A stretch of DNA of 64,000 nucleotides, taken from Streptomyces sp. WMMB 322 (lineage in GTDB: Bacteria; Actinomycetota; Actinomycetes; Streptomycetales; Streptomycetaceae). Shown piece by piece: positions 1 to 8,978 of this stretch (position 1 is its first letter; the number at the start of each line of letters is the position of its first letter). A program made the position numbers and the translations under genes. The notes beneath the pieces are model-generated. The model was not told the origin of the DNA, made no database searches, and saw only the letters and a program-made list of their open reading frames with translations. The stretch is taken from positions 124,001 to 188,000 of the forward strand of contig NZ_FMHI01000008.1 in assembly GCF_900090145.1 (NCBI RefSeq). Direction: 5' to 3'.

Positions 1-123
1 CTCCTTGCCGGCGGGCTTCGTGGAAGCCGGGCCGCCGTCGTCCGAGCCGCATCCGGCCAGGGCCAGTGAACTCGCCACGAGCAGGGCAGTGAGGGCTACA
101 CGGGAGCGACCGGCACGCATCAT
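1..123 (-). CDS. Lipoprotein, N-terminal fragment (runs off the window)
   Basis: Only the first 41 codons are in the window. They encode a classic lipoprotein signal: a basic start (MMRAGRSR), a hydrophobic stretch and the lipobox LAGC, followed by a polar linker GSDDGG. The mature protein would be anchored outside the membrane. Substrate-binding proteins of ABC importers often begin this way, but the fold cannot be judged from this fragment. Two ATGs sit in tandem (123 and 120). The sequence GAGG lies about 7 bases upstream of the first, so 123 was chosen. Confidence 0.75.
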   Translation of the reverse strand, partial: MMRAGRSRVALTALLVASSLALAGCGSDDGGPASTKPAGKE

Positions 124-436
124 CTGAATCCTCTGGTGGTGGATCGGGCTCGCCACGCTAAGACGTGGCGTGCGGCTTCAGTCGGACTTTAGCCGCAGCT
201 GACTAATCCGCAGGCCCGCCCTCCTCGCCGGGCCGGCCACCGGCCCTGTCCGACTTCCCGAGGCCCGCCCGCCCGTCGGTCGCGCGAGTGCGTCCCCTGC
301 GTCCACTCCATCGCGTGACTGCCCGGCCGTGCGCGGGCGGGTCGACGCGGGCCCGGCCGCGCCGGGGGAGCACGATGCGCGCACCACGGGCCCCGCGTGC
401 GGCCCGGAGGAGCGCGGGCCCCGGAGGTCACGGACG
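124..436. other. Intergenic region between divergent genes
   Basis: This stretch separates the leftward lipoprotein from the rightward small hypothetical gene, so it should hold both promoters. The side near the lipoprotein is less GC-rich (about 176-206) and includes a 7-bp inverted repeat at 151-170. The rest is very GC-rich and I see no gene in it; reading frames crossing it have no ribosome binding site or recognisable product. Confidence 0.5.
151..170. promoter_or_regulatory. Inverted repeat upstream of the lipoprotein gene
   Basis: CGCCACG and CGTGGCG form perfect 7-bp arms around a 6-base loop (CTAAGA), 28 bases upstream of the lipoprotein start. It could be a repressor operator or a hairpin in the 5' leader. 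No regulator is tied to it by position. Confidence 0.35.
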
Positions 437-805
437 ATGGACACCCACTGGCATGCCTTCAGCTACACCGGCCACGAGAGGCCGAGCGACGGGGAGGCCC
501 GTGATCCGGAGTCCCCCACGCCGCCGATCGAGCTGAACATGTGGTTCCGCAAGCCGCGTTCGATGATGGACGGCACGTTCACCGAGGCCACGGGCGCGGC
601 GGGCTGGCTGGAGAAGGAACTCACGGAGTCCCCGCCGCGGGACACCGCCCTCCAGGTCCCGAGGCACATGGACCGCGCCCGTGACGCGCTCCGGCGCGGA
701 GCGGACGCCTACGTCGGCTACTACACGGCTCACGACCGCTTCCTCGTACGGGCGGTCCTCGCCTGCCCGCGCCGGGGTGTGCCGTGTCCGTCCCCTCCGC
801 GGTAG
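437..805 (+). CDS. Hypothetical protein (122 aa)
   Basis: I do not recognise this protein. It starts at an ATG with GGAGG about 9 bases upstream, which is why the longer in-frame start at 329 was rejected. It is soluble, with no signal peptide or membrane segment. The N-terminal half is rich in His, Trp and charged residues and contains the stretch NMWFRKPRSMMDGTF. The middle is acidic (EKELTE) and the C-terminus is Pro/Cys-rich. It stands alone, about 100 bases before the CapA-like gene on the same strand. Confidence 0.55.
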   Translation: MDTHWHAFSYTGHERPSDGEARDPESPTPPIELNMWFRKPRSMMDGTFTEATGAAGWLEKELTESPPRDTALQVPRHMDRARDALRRGADAYVGYYTAHDRFLVRAVLACPRRGVPCPSPPR

Positions 806-913
806 ACCGCCGTCGTGCCTGCACAGCGCCGGGATCTCCGCGGGGGCGGGCACGGGCGGGACCACGGGGCGCAGCTTGCGGCCCGGCTCGTCCCGGCATG
901 AAATATTGCGGTG

Positions 914-2041
914 ATGAGCGGCGAATCGGTCACTTTGTCCCTGTGCGGTGACGTCATGCCCGGCCGCGGCGTCGACCAGATCCTTCCGCATCCTGGTGCC
1001 CCCGAGCTGCGCGAGGGATTCATGCGGGACGCGCGGTCCTACGTCGAGCTGGCGGAGAGGGTCAACGGGAGCATCCCCGCCCCGGTCGACTTCTCCTGGC
1101 CCTGGGGGGAGGCCCTGGACGTGCTGGAGGAGGCCGCGCCCGACGTCCGGGTGATCAACCTCGAGACGAGCGTGACGCGGCACGGCGACTTCGACCGCTT
1201 CAAGGGTGTCCACTACCGGATGAACCCCGCCAACCTCGGCTGTCTGACCGCCGCGCGGCCCGATGTGTGCGTGCTGGCGAACAACCATGTGCTGGACTTC
1301 GGACGGTCCGGCCTGGAGGAGACCCTGGACTCACTCGCCGGAGCGGGCCTGCGCACCGCGGGCGCGGGCCGGGACACGGCCGGGGCGCGCGAGCCGGCCG
1401 TGGTGCCGCTCGACGGGGGGAGGCGGCGCGTGATCGTCCTGGCGATGGGGACACCCTCCAGCGGCATCCCCATGGACTGGGCCGCACTCCCGAACCGCTC
1501 CGGTGTGAACCTCCTGGACCTGACCACCCGCAACGCGGCCGCTCTCATCTCCGGCAGCATGCGGGAGTCGAGACGTCCGGGCGACATCGTGGTCGTCTCC
1601 GTCCACTGGGGATCCAACTGGGGATACGACCTGCCCAGGAACCAGACCGTCTTCGCACGCGCGCTCATCGACGGCGGAGGCGTGGACATCGTCCACGGGC
1701 ACTCCTCGCACCACCCTCGGCCCATCGAGGTCTACCGGGGCAAGCTCGTGCTCTACGGCTGCGGCGACTTCATCGACGACTACGAAGGCGTCGAGGGTCA
1801 CGAGGAGTACCGCGACGATCTGCGGCTGCTCTATCTGGCCTCGGTCGAGGCGGACACGGGCAGACTGACGGAGCTGCGCATGGCGCCCTTCCAGGCACGG
1901 CGCATGCGGCTGTCGCGGGCGGCGCCGGAGGACGCCGAGTGGCTGCGGGCCGTCCTCGACAGGGTGAGCGGTCAGTTCGGGGTGCGGGTCGGGAACGGCC
2001 GGGACGGGATGCTGACGCTGCAGCAGGCCGGCGGCTCCTGA
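914..2041 (+). CDS. CapA-like metallophosphatase family protein
   Basis: Member of the CapA family (PGA_cap, metallophosphatase-like fold), known from the poly-gamma-glutamate synthesis complex. The diagnostic motifs appear in order: CGDVMPGRGVD at residues 11-21, NLETSV near 83, NNHVLDFG near 120, SVHWGSNWGYD near 225 and GHSSHHPRPIE near 255, followed by LVLYGCGDFIDD. The Asp, Asn, Glu and His residues of these motifs are the expected metal and active-site ligands. It has no signal peptide or membrane anchor, unlike Bacillus CapA, and no capB/capC neighbours, so a capsule role is unlikely; its substrate is unknown. A GTG at 911 is an alternative start and neither has a strong ribosome site. 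Confidence 0.85.
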   Translation: MSGESVTLSLCGDVMPGRGVDQILPHPGAPELREGFMRDARSYVELAERVNGSIPAPVDFSWPWGEALDVLEEAAPDVRVINLETSVTRHGDFDRFKGVHYRMNPANLGCLTAARPDVCVLANNHVLDFGRSGLEETLDSLAGAGLRTAGAGRDTAGAREPAVVPLDGGRRRVIVLAMGTPSSGIPMDWAALPNRSGVNLLDLTTRNAAALISGSMRESRRPGDIVVVSVHWGSNWGYDLPRNQTVFARALIDGGGVDIVHGHSSHHPRPIEVYRGKLVLYGCGDFIDDYEGVEGHEEYRDDLRLLYLASVEADTGRLTELRMAPFQARRMRLSRAAPEDAEWLRAVLDRVSGQFGVRVGNGRDGMLTLQQAGGS

Positions 2042-2193
2042 CGGGGGCGGCGCCTCGCGCACAGGGCCCGCCGCCCCGGCGACGCCGGGCGGCCGCTTCC
2101 TGCCGCGCCGCCCGGCCGCCCCGCCGCCCCGCTGCCGGGAGGCCCGTCCGTCCGTCCGTTCCGTCGGGCCGCCCCCCGGGGAACCGGCGCAGG

Positions 2194-3342
2194 TCACCAC
2201 TCGGCGAACGCGCCGTCCCCGTACCGCCAGAGCGGGTTGTGCCAGCTCTTCGCGCTGCCGTCCGCGTCCCGCACGGCCTTTTCGTCGATCTCCACACCGA
2301 GCCCCAGGGCCGTCGGCCGCAGCAGATGGCCCTCGTCGAATCGGAAGACGGACCGGTCGGCGACGTAGTCGAGGAGTTCGGCGTCCGCGTTGTAGTGAAT
2401 GCCGATCGACTGTTCCTGGATGAGGAAGTTCGGTGTGCAGAAAGCGAGTTGGAGGGACGCGGCGAGAGCCAGCGGCCCCAGCGGGCAGTGCGGTGCAACG
2501 GCCACGTCGAATGTCTCGGCGAGCGCCGCGATGCGGCGGCACTCCGAGATGCCGCCGGCGTGCGAGAGGTCCGGCTGGAGCACGGCGATCCCCGCCCGGA
2601 GCGCGGGCAGCACGTCCGTGCGGGAGTAGAGCCGCTCACCCGTGGCGACGGGCAGCGCGGTCGAGCCGGTCACCTGCCCGATCAGATGCGTGTACTCGGG
2701 CAGCACGGGCTCCTCGACGAACATGGGCGCGTACGGTTCGAGCACGCCGGCCGCCCTGACCGCGCCGGCCGTGGAGAAGCGGCCGTGGAAGTCGATCGCG
2801 AAGTCCCTCTCGGGCCCCAGGACTTCGCGCGCGGCCTCCGCACGCGCCGCGACGTCGTTCAGCTCCGAGACGGTGGGCAGGCGGCTCATCCTCCCGGAGG
2901 CGTTCATCTTCACCGCGGTGAACCCGGCCTCGACCTGTGCGGCGACCTGGTCCCGTACGGCCGCCGGCTCGTCGCCGCCCACCCAGCAGTAGGCGCGGGC
3001 GCGCTCGCGCACCGGTCCGCCCAGCAGCCGGTGCACGGGAGCGCCGAGCGCCTTGCCCGCGATGTCCCACAGCGCCTGGTCGATGCCGGCGACCGCGCTG
3101 GAGAGGACGGGGCCGCCACGGTAGAAGGAGCCCTTCGTCATGACCTGCCACAGGTCCTCGATGCGTGAGGGGTCCGCGCCGGTCAGGAACTGGTCGGCGA
3201 GCTCGTGCACGGCGGTGCGTACGGTATCCGCCCGGCCCTCCACGACGGGTTCGCCCCAGCCGACGAGGCCGTCGTCTGTCTCGATGCGGCAGAAGAGCCA
3301 GCGCGGCGGCACGGCGAAGGTTTCGACTCGGGTGATCTTCAA
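2194..3342 (-). CDS. dgoD: D-galactonate dehydratase
   Basis: Enolase-superfamily dehydratase that turns D-galactonate into 2-keto-3-deoxygalactonate. At 382 aa it matches the usual length. The barrel residues are in register with known DgoD enzymes: metal ligands D184 (in FAIDFHGR), E210 (in MFVEEP) and E236 (in ATGER), plus the catalytic histidines H186 and H285 (in APHCPLGP). The start is TTG with GGAG six bases upstream. It is the last gene of the galactoside operon, 97 bases after the inner permease gene. The 2-keto-3-deoxygalactonate kinase and aldolase needed next are not in the window. Confidence 0.92.
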   Translation of the reverse strand: MKITRVETFAVPPRWLFCRIETDDGLVGWGEPVVEGRADTVRTAVHELADQFLTGADPSRIEDLWQVMTKGSFYRGGPVLSSAVAGIDQALWDIAGKALGAPVHRLLGGPVRERARAYCWVGGDEPAAVRDQVAAQVEAGFTAVKMNASGRMSRLPTVSELNDVAARAEAAREVLGPERDFAIDFHGRFSTAGAVRAAGVLEPYAPMFVEEPVLPEYTHLIGQVTGSTALPVATGERLYSRTDVLPALRAGIAVLQPDLSHAGGISECRRIAALAETFDVAVAPHCPLGPLALAASLQLAFCTPNFLIQEQSIGIHYNADAELLDYVADRSVFRFDEGHLLRPTALGLGVEIDEKAVRDADGSAKSWHNPLWRYGDGAFAEW

Positions 3343-3439
3343 GTGGTGCTCCAGATGGTGCGGTTGAGCGTGCCCGGCACGCCGCCCGGTCCGTCGGGTG
3401 CGGACCGGGCGGGCCCGGGCCTGTCGTGCGTGGTGGTGG

Positions 3440-4378
3440 TCAGCCCTTCACGCTCCCCTCGGTGAGACCGGTCCGCCAGTAGCGCTGGAGGACCAGCATG
3501 GCCGCGGCCAGCGGAATCACGGAGAGGAAGGCGCCGCCGATCGTGTACTGCAGCAGTTCGGGCAGCCGTTCCGCAGCGGTCTGCCACGTGGTCAGGCCCA
3601 GCGTGATCGGGTACTTCCGGTCGTCGGAGAGCATCACCAGCGGCAGGAAGTAGTTGTTCCAGATGCCGACGAACTGGAAGAGGAAGACCGTCACCAGCGC
3701 CGGTGACATCAGGCGCAGCACGAGCTGGAAGAAGATCCGCCCCTCGCGTGCTCCGTCCACGCGTGCCGCTTCCAGCAGCGTGTCGTCCACGGCCGACTCG
3801 GCGTAGATCCGGCACAGATAGACGCCGAAGGGACTGACGACGCCGGGGATGAGCACCGCCCAGTAGGTGTTCGTCAGCCCGAGCTGGTTGAACAGCAGGT
3901 ACAGGGGGAGGGCGAGCGCGGTGTGCGGCAGCAGCACGCCCGCGAGCACGGACCTGAAGACCGCCTCCCGTCCGCGGAAGCGGTACTTGGCCAGCGCGAA
4001 GCCCGCCGCGGCCGCCAGCACCGTCGCCAGCAGCGCCCCGACTCCGGCGTAGAGCAGCGAGTTGAGCACCCACTGGAGGTAGATGTGGTCGTCGTGGGTG
4101 AGGATCTTGCCGACGTTCTCCAGCAGTTGCGGGCTGTCGAACCACAGCCCGTTGCTGCCGTACAGCTTCCCGGTGGTCTTCGTGGCGGCGACGACCAGCC
4201 AGTAGACCGGCAGCAGGAAGTAGCCGGCGGCGGCGGCGAGCGCCAGGATCATCAGGATGCGTCCGGGCGAGGGCGTGCGGCGCGGACCTGCGGGCGCGTT
4301 CACCGCGGCCGGGCCGGGCCCGTCGGCGGTGGTGGTGCTCTCGGGCCCGGGGTCTGCGGGAGTTGTGGTCGCGCTCAT
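3440..4378 (-). CDS. Carbohydrate ABC transporter permease (MalG/LacG type)
   Basis: 312-aa inner-membrane permease of the carbohydrate uptake-1 family, with about six membrane segments beginning at ILMILALAAAAGYFLLPVYW. The cytoplasmic coupling loop appears as EAARVDGAREGRIFFQLVLRL (EAA motif, near residue 205), which contacts the ATPase. A Pro/Ala-rich cytoplasmic tail of about 40 residues precedes the first segment. The start ATG overlaps the stop of the preceding permease gene as ATGA (4375-4378), giving translational coupling. No ATPase gene is present, as is common in Streptomyces, where a shared ATPase such as MsiK serves many sugar importers. Confidence 0.9.
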   Translation of the reverse strand: MSATTTPADPGPESTTTADGPGPAAVNAPAGPRRTPSPGRILMILALAAAAGYFLLPVYWLVVAATKTTGKLYGSNGLWFDSPQLLENVGKILTHDDHIYLQWVLNSLLYAGVGALLATVLAAAAGFALAKYRFRGREAVFRSVLAGVLLPHTALALPLYLLFNQLGLTNTYWAVLIPGVVSPFGVYLCRIYAESAVDDTLLEAARVDGAREGRIFFQLVLRLMSPALVTVFLFQFVGIWNNYFLPLVMLSDDRKYPITLGLTTWQTAAERLPELLQYTIGGAFLSVIPLAAAMLVLQRYWRTGLTEGSVKG

Positions 4379-5388
4379 CGCCTGCTCCTGTCCTTGCGGG
4401 TGACGAGGGTGAGGAAGCCGAACGACAACGCGCAGGCGACGAGGGCGAGCAGTACGGCCTTGGCGGCGGCCAGATAGACGTTGGCGTTGGCGAAGGCGTC
4501 GTTGTAGGCACTGAGGTTGGGAGTGAAGCTGCTGGAGACCGCCGGTGAGAGCACCTGGATGACGAGGGGCTCCGCGAAGAGCTGCATCGTGCCGATGATG
4601 GAGAAGACGCAGGTGAGCACCAGGGCCGGCCGCACCATCGGAATCTTGATCCGCAGGGCCGTCTGCCAGGGACCGGCGCCGTCGATCCTCGCCGCCTCGT
4701 ACAGCTCCTGCGGAATGGATTTGAGCTGCGCCACGATGATCAGCATGTTGTAGCCGGCGAACTCCCAGACGACGATGTTCGCGACCGACCACAGCACGTT
4801 GTCGTAGCCGAGGAAGTCCGGCGACGACGCACCCAGCGCCTCGGTGATGGGGCTGATGCCCGGGACGTACAGGAACCCCCACAGAATCGTGGCGATGACA
4901 CCGGGGATGCCGTAGGGGAGGAAGTAGGACGCCCGCAGCAGACCGGCCCAGCGGTGGGAGAGCTGGTCGAGCAGCAGCGCCAGGACGAGGGCCAGCACCA
5001 GCATGACCGGCACCTGGACGACGCCGAAGAGCAGCACCCGGCCGAAGCTCTCGATGAAGTCGGCCTGCTGGAGCGCGATTGCGTAGTTCTCCAGGCCCCC
5101 GAAGCCGACCGTCGGCTCGCCGAGGCCGAGCGGCCCGTGCCGCTCCACCTTCAGCAGGCTCTGGTACACGGCGTAGACGATCGGCAGGACGAAGGCGAAG
5201 ACGAAGAGCGCCAGGAACGGGCCGAGGAAGAACCAGGCGGCGGAATCGGGCCGGGAGGAGCGGCGGGGGCGAAAATCCCGTGCGCCGGTTGCGGGGCGGG
5301 ACGCGCCGGAGGTGCCGGAAGGGACGGCCGGGCCGGCGCCGGCGTCGGCCCGGCCGGCAGATGCGGTGGAGTCGGAAGGTGTAGGCAT
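4375..5388 (-). CDS. Carbohydrate ABC transporter permease (MalF/LacF type)
   Basis: 337-aa sugar permease partner of the next gene. After a Ser/Pro/Arg-rich N-terminus of about 45 residues come six hydrophobic segments, the first being AAWFFLGPFLALFVFAFVLP. The coupling loop is ELYEAARIDGAGPWQTALRI. The start overlaps the stop of the solute-binding protein gene as TGATG (5386-5390), so all three transporter genes are translated as one unit. The long N-terminal tail is typical of actinomycete homologues. Confidence 0.9.
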   Translation of the reverse strand: MPTPSDSTASAGRADAGAGPAVPSGTSGASRPATGARDFRPRRSSRPDSAAWFFLGPFLALFVFAFVLPIVYAVYQSLLKVERHGPLGLGEPTVGFGGLENYAIALQQADFIESFGRVLLFGVVQVPVMLVLALVLALLLDQLSHRWAGLLRASYFLPYGIPGVIATILWGFLYVPGISPITEALGASSPDFLGYDNVLWSVANIVVWEFAGYNMLIIVAQLKSIPQELYEAARIDGAGPWQTALRIKIPMVRPALVLTCVFSIIGTMQLFAEPLVIQVLSPAVSSSFTPNLSAYNDAFANANVYLAAAKAVLLALVACALSFGFLTLVTRKDRSRR

Positions 5389-6713
5389 CACGCGCTCCTC
5401 GCCTTGAGTCCCTTGGCCTTCATGTCGTCCAGGACCCGTCCCTGCACATCGTTGAGGGCGTCGACGAGCGTGCCGTGACCCGCCGTGGCCCGGCCGAAGG
5501 CGTCCTTGATGTGCTCGAAGGACTGGATGGTGGTCGGCGCCCACTTCCAGGACGTGTCGACATGCTTGTCCGACTCCTGGAAGACCTCGTTGTAGCGCTG
5601 GCCGCCGAAGAAGGGATCCGCCTTTCCCAGCGCGGACTTCTCCAGATCGATGCGGGCGGCCGGCCAGCCGTATCCCGCGGCGACGAGAAGGTCGATGCTC
5701 TCGGGGTCGGTGTTGAGCCAGTGCGCGAACTCGATGGCCTCGGCGGGATGCCGGGTGCCCTGAAGAACCGCCGTGGAGGAACCGCCCCAGTTGGCGGAGG
5801 CGGACTCGCCCTCCTCCCACTGGGGGAGCGTCGTCACACGCCACTTCCCCTTCGTGCCGGGGGTGTTGCCGCGCAGCAGGGCGTCGCCCCACTGGGCTCC
5901 GGGCCAGCTGGCCAACTGGCCCGTCTGCAGGGCCCGGTACCAGCCGCTCTGGGTGTCGGGCATGACCTTGACCAGGCCGTCCCGTATCAACCCGTCCCAG
6001 TAGTCGGCGACTTCGAGCGAGACCTTGCTGTTGATGTCGACCAGCCAGGTGTCGCCCTCGGACCGTATCCACTGCGCACCGCGCTGCCAGGGGAAAGCCG
6101 CGTACCACATGGCGTTCCTCGGCGGGAACGACGTGATGCGGGCACCCCCGCCGCGCTTCTTGATCTTGAGGGCGGCTTGCCGGAACTCGTCCCAGGTGCG
6201 CGGGACTTCGACGTCCCAGCGCTCGAAGAGGTCCTTGCGGTAGTAGTAGCCCATCGGGCCGGACCCCTGGGGCATCGCGAAGACGTCGCCGCCGAAGACC
6301 CCTTGGTTCCACTGCCAGTCGACGTAGGAGCCCTTCAGCTTGTCCGCTCCGTGTTCGCTGAGGTTCGTCAGTCCGTTCACGAGCATGAACTCGGGCAGTG
6401 CGTAGTACTCGACCTGAGCAAGGTCGGGCGGGCTGCCGGCCTTCAGCGACGAGTGCATCTTCTGGTAGCCGCCCTGTGTGTTGGCCGGCACGGTCTGCAC
6501 CTGGACGTGGATGTCCGGACGCCTGCTGTTCCACAGCGCCACGGCCTTCTGCAGCGGAACCCAGGTCCAGAAGACCAGCCGGACCTTCTGGCCGTCCCTG
6601 CGCGGTGCCTGCGTCGTGCGCCGCGCCGCGCCTGCCGACTCGGCGCACCCGGCGAGCGCGGGCGCCGCTGCCGCGGCGGCGCCCCATGAGAGAACCTTCC
6701 TGCGAACGGGCAT
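5388..6713 (-). CDS. Sugar ABC transporter solute-binding lipoprotein
   Basis: 441-aa family 1 extracellular solute-binding protein. It has a lipoprotein signal with a basic N-terminus (MPVRRK), a hydrophobic stretch and the lipobox ALAGC, with lipidation expected at Cys23. The mature part shows typical hinge-bound sugar-binding features such as VFAMPQGSGPMGYYYRKDLFE and the Trp-rich WQRGAQW. It delivers a galactoside or galacto-oligosaccharide to the two downstream permeases; that substrate is inferred from the adjacent GH42 and galactonate dehydratase genes. GGAGG lies a short distance before the start. Confidence 0.9.
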   Translation of the reverse strand: MPVRRKVLSWGAAAAAAPALAGCAESAGAARRTTQAPRRDGQKVRLVFWTWVPLQKAVALWNSRRPDIHVQVQTVPANTQGGYQKMHSSLKAGSPPDLAQVEYYALPEFMLVNGLTNLSEHGADKLKGSYVDWQWNQGVFGGDVFAMPQGSGPMGYYYRKDLFERWDVEVPRTWDEFRQAALKIKKRGGGARITSFPPRNAMWYAAFPWQRGAQWIRSEGDTWLVDINSKVSLEVADYWDGLIRDGLVKVMPDTQSGWYRALQTGQLASWPGAQWGDALLRGNTPGTKGKWRVTTLPQWEEGESASANWGGSSTAVLQGTRHPAEAIEFAHWLNTDPESIDLLVAAGYGWPAARIDLEKSALGKADPFFGGQRYNEVFQESDKHVDTSWKWAPTTIQSFEHIKDAFGRATAGHGTLVDALNDVQGRVLDDMKAKGLKARSA

Positions 6714-6730
6714 CCGACCTCCTCGTCTGG

Positions 6731-6784
6731 GGTCCCCCCGGGCCGGAGGCGCAGGGGGAGGGTCCCCCGCCGGGCGCAGGGGGA
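6731..6784. repeat. GC-rich imperfect direct repeat (GGTCCCCC...GGGGGA, two units)
   Basis: Two units beginning GGTCCCCC and ending GCAGGGGGA lie end to end (about 6731-6760 and 6761-6784) between the GH42 and solute-binding genes. Each unit can fold on itself. Similar GGTCCCC/GGGGA elements are common between Streptomyces genes; here it may attenuate read-through from GH42 to the transporter genes. Confidence 0.4.
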
Positions 6785-6818
6785 AATGCCGGACTTCTCA
6801 GTGCCCCGTGACGGCGGC

Positions 6819-8840
6819 TCAGTGCTCCATGACGGCGACCCCGCGGGGCGGCAGCGTCACCGCGGTGACCCGGTCCGTTCCGTACGGGCCCAGCCGGTCA
6901 CGCATCGGTTCGGGCAGTTCCACGACGGCGTCCTCGTCCCCGTGGTTGAGCAGGAACAGGAAGCGGTGCTCGTCGTCCTCGCGGACCGTGGCCTGGACCC
7001 CTTCGGGCAGCCCGGCCAGCACGGGGCCCACGCCCGCGGCCTGACGGACCTGGTCCATCAGGCCGCGCATGGCGGCCCGATGGAGCCGGGTGCCGATGTA
7101 CCAGGCGGTGCCGGCGCCGTAGGCGTGACGGGTGACGGCGGGGCGTCCCGCCAACTCACCCCCGCGGAAGACGGCGACGGCCTCCGCGCCCTCCAACTCG
7201 ACGGCCTCCGACCACAGATCGCCCTCGGTGCCCGGCGCGCCGAGCGGCCCGCCGGGGTCCACGCCCTCGACGGGGACGCTCACGCCTTCGTCCAGCGGCC
7301 AGAACTCCTCGACGCGCAGACCGAGCAACTCCCGCAGCGGTGCGGGATATCCGCCCAGGTGCACCCGGTCGCAGCCGTCGACGATCCCGGAGAAGAACGA
7401 GACGAGCAGCTGCCCGCCGCCCTCCACGTACTGAGCCAGACGGCGGGCGTCGTCCTCGCCGAGCAGATACAGATTGGGGACGACGACCAGTTTGTAGCCG
7501 GACAGTTCGCTCGACGGCGGCAGGACGTCGCAGGCCACACCCGCGTCGAAGAGCGCACGGTGGTGGGCACGGTTGATCAGCGCCTGGTCCAGAGCGGTCG
7601 AGGGACGCGAGTCGAGTTCCAGCGCCCACCAGCTGTTCCAGTCCGTCAGCAGCGCGGCGTCCGCGCGTGAACGGGTTCCCGCGATCTCCGGTACGGAGCC
7701 CAACTCGCGGCCGAGATCGCTGACTTCGCGGTGGATGCGGGTGCCGGTGCCGCCGTGCGGGAGCATCGCGGAGTGGAACTTCTCGGCGCCGCCGCGCGAC
7801 TGCCGCCACTGGAAGTACATGATCGCGTCGGCGCCCTGCGCCACGGCCTGCCAGCTCCACAGCCGCATCGCGCCCGGTGGCTTGGGGCCGTTGCGCGGGC
7901 GCCAGTTGACGGCGCTGGGCGCCTGTTCCAGCAGCAGCCACGGCTGCCCGCCGCGTGCCGAGCGCATCAGGTCGAAGTTGTACGCGGCGGAGAGGTGGGT
8001 GTCCGGGTCGTGGGGGTCCTGGTAGAAGTCCAGCGACATCACGTCCTGGTGCCGCGCCCATTCGAAGGCGTCGACGGGCTTGTGGTGCGGCATCAGGTTC
8101 GTCGTCACGGGCACGTCCGGCGTGACGCGGCGCAGCACCTCCGTCTCGGCGAGGAAGCACTGTCGCAGCGCGTCGTCGCTGAAGCGCCAGTAGTCCAGCT
8201 GCTGGGAGGGATTGGCGAAGGTGGGGGCCAGACGCGGCGGCAGCACCTCGTCGAAGGAGTCGTAGCGCTGCGACCAGAAGGCCGTGGACCAGGCCTCGTT
8301 GAGAGCGCCGACGGTGCCGTAGCGCTCCCCCAGCCAGCGGCGGAAGTCGGCGGCCGACACGTCGCAGAAGCACTGCCGGATGTGGCAGCCGTACTCGTTG
8401 CCGACGTGCCACACCTCCAGGGCCGGGTGCTGCGCGTAGCGGCCCGCGACCTGCTCGACCAGGCGGGTCGCGTACTCGCGGTAGACGGGGCTGGAGGGGC
8501 AGTAGTGCTGCCGGCCGCCCGGCCATTTGCGGCGGCCGTCCTCGGTCTCGGGGAGGATCTCCGGGTGCAGCCGCGTCAGCCACGGCGGCGGGGAGGCGGT
8601 CATCGTCGCGAGGCAGACGCGCAGACCGGCCTGCGCGAGGTTGTCCATCACGCGGTCGAACCAGCCGAAGTCGAAGTCGCCGGGCCGGGGTTCGACCTGC
8701 GCCCAGGCGAAGACCCCCGCCGTCACCATCGTGACCCCGGCCTCCTTCATCAGCCGGGTGTCCTCGGCCCACACCTCCTCGGGCCATTGCTCGGGGTAGT
8801 AGTCGCCGCCGAAGTGGATCCGCCTGTCTGACCTCTTCAT
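6819..8840 (-). CDS. Beta-galactosidase, glycoside hydrolase family 42
   Basis: 673-aa GH42 enzyme that removes terminal beta-galactosyl units. The N-terminal TIM barrel begins IHFGGDYYPEQWPE. The acid/base Glu is in WHVGNEYGCH (about E149) and the nucleophile Glu is in WLLLEQAPSAVNW (about E305). Cysteines in CHIRQCFC are placed as in the zinc site of GH42 enzymes. A trimerisation (Rossmann-like) domain and a C-terminal beta-sandwich follow. No signal peptide is present, so it works on imported oligosaccharides. A TTG start at 8891 is possible but lacks a ribosome site and would sit against the operator at 8896-8910; ATG 8840 has GAAGG upstream. It is the first gene of the operon. Confidence 0.9.
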   Translation of the reverse strand: MKRSDRRIHFGGDYYPEQWPEEVWAEDTRLMKEAGVTMVTAGVFAWAQVEPRPGDFDFGWFDRVMDNLAQAGLRVCLATMTASPPPWLTRLHPEILPETEDGRRKWPGGRQHYCPSSPVYREYATRLVEQVAGRYAQHPALEVWHVGNEYGCHIRQCFCDVSAADFRRWLGERYGTVGALNEAWSTAFWSQRYDSFDEVLPPRLAPTFANPSQQLDYWRFSDDALRQCFLAETEVLRRVTPDVPVTTNLMPHHKPVDAFEWARHQDVMSLDFYQDPHDPDTHLSAAYNFDLMRSARGGQPWLLLEQAPSAVNWRPRNGPKPPGAMRLWSWQAVAQGADAIMYFQWRQSRGGAEKFHSAMLPHGGTGTRIHREVSDLGRELGSVPEIAGTRSRADAALLTDWNSWWALELDSRPSTALDQALINRAHHRALFDAGVACDVLPPSSELSGYKLVVVPNLYLLGEDDARRLAQYVEGGGQLLVSFFSGIVDGCDRVHLGGYPAPLRELLGLRVEEFWPLDEGVSVPVEGVDPGGPLGAPGTEGDLWSEAVELEGAEAVAVFRGGELAGRPAVTRHAYGAGTAWYIGTRLHRAAMRGLMDQVRQAAGVGPVLAGLPEGVQATVREDDEHRFLFLLNHGDEDAVVELPEPMRDRLGPYGTDRVTAVTLPPRGVAVMEH

Positions 8841-8895
8841 GCTGCCGGGCACCTTCGGGTCGTCGGTCGCTGTCGCACGCAGATGGTTCAATCCA

Positions 8896-8910
8896 TTAAT
8901 TATGAATTAA
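8896..8910. promoter_or_regulatory. AT-rich palindrome in the GH42/SDR divergent promoter
   Basis: TTAATTATGAATTAA has perfect 6-bp arms (TTAATT/AATTAA) around a 3-base centre. It is a purely AT-rich island in a 72% GC genome, lying in the 138-base gap between the divergent GH42 and SDR genes. It is a good candidate operator for the FadR-type regulator encoded at 9859, and may overlap a -10 element. Confidence 0.55.
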
Positions 8911-8978
8911 CGTAAGTGCACCCCGGGAAGGGGTCAACCCTCCCCGGCCGGTTCCGTACGAAGCGAGGGAGGTGCCCG

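Noticed and set aside
428..1288. 286-codon minus-strand open frame
   Set aside because: Opposes the small hypothetical gene and the start of the CapA-like gene; no ribosome site and Arg/Gly-rich shadow composition.
2042..2193. GC-rich imperfect hairpin between capA-like and dgoD genes
   Set aside because: The stem near 2068-2092 contains bulges and competing pairings; not strong enough to call a terminator.
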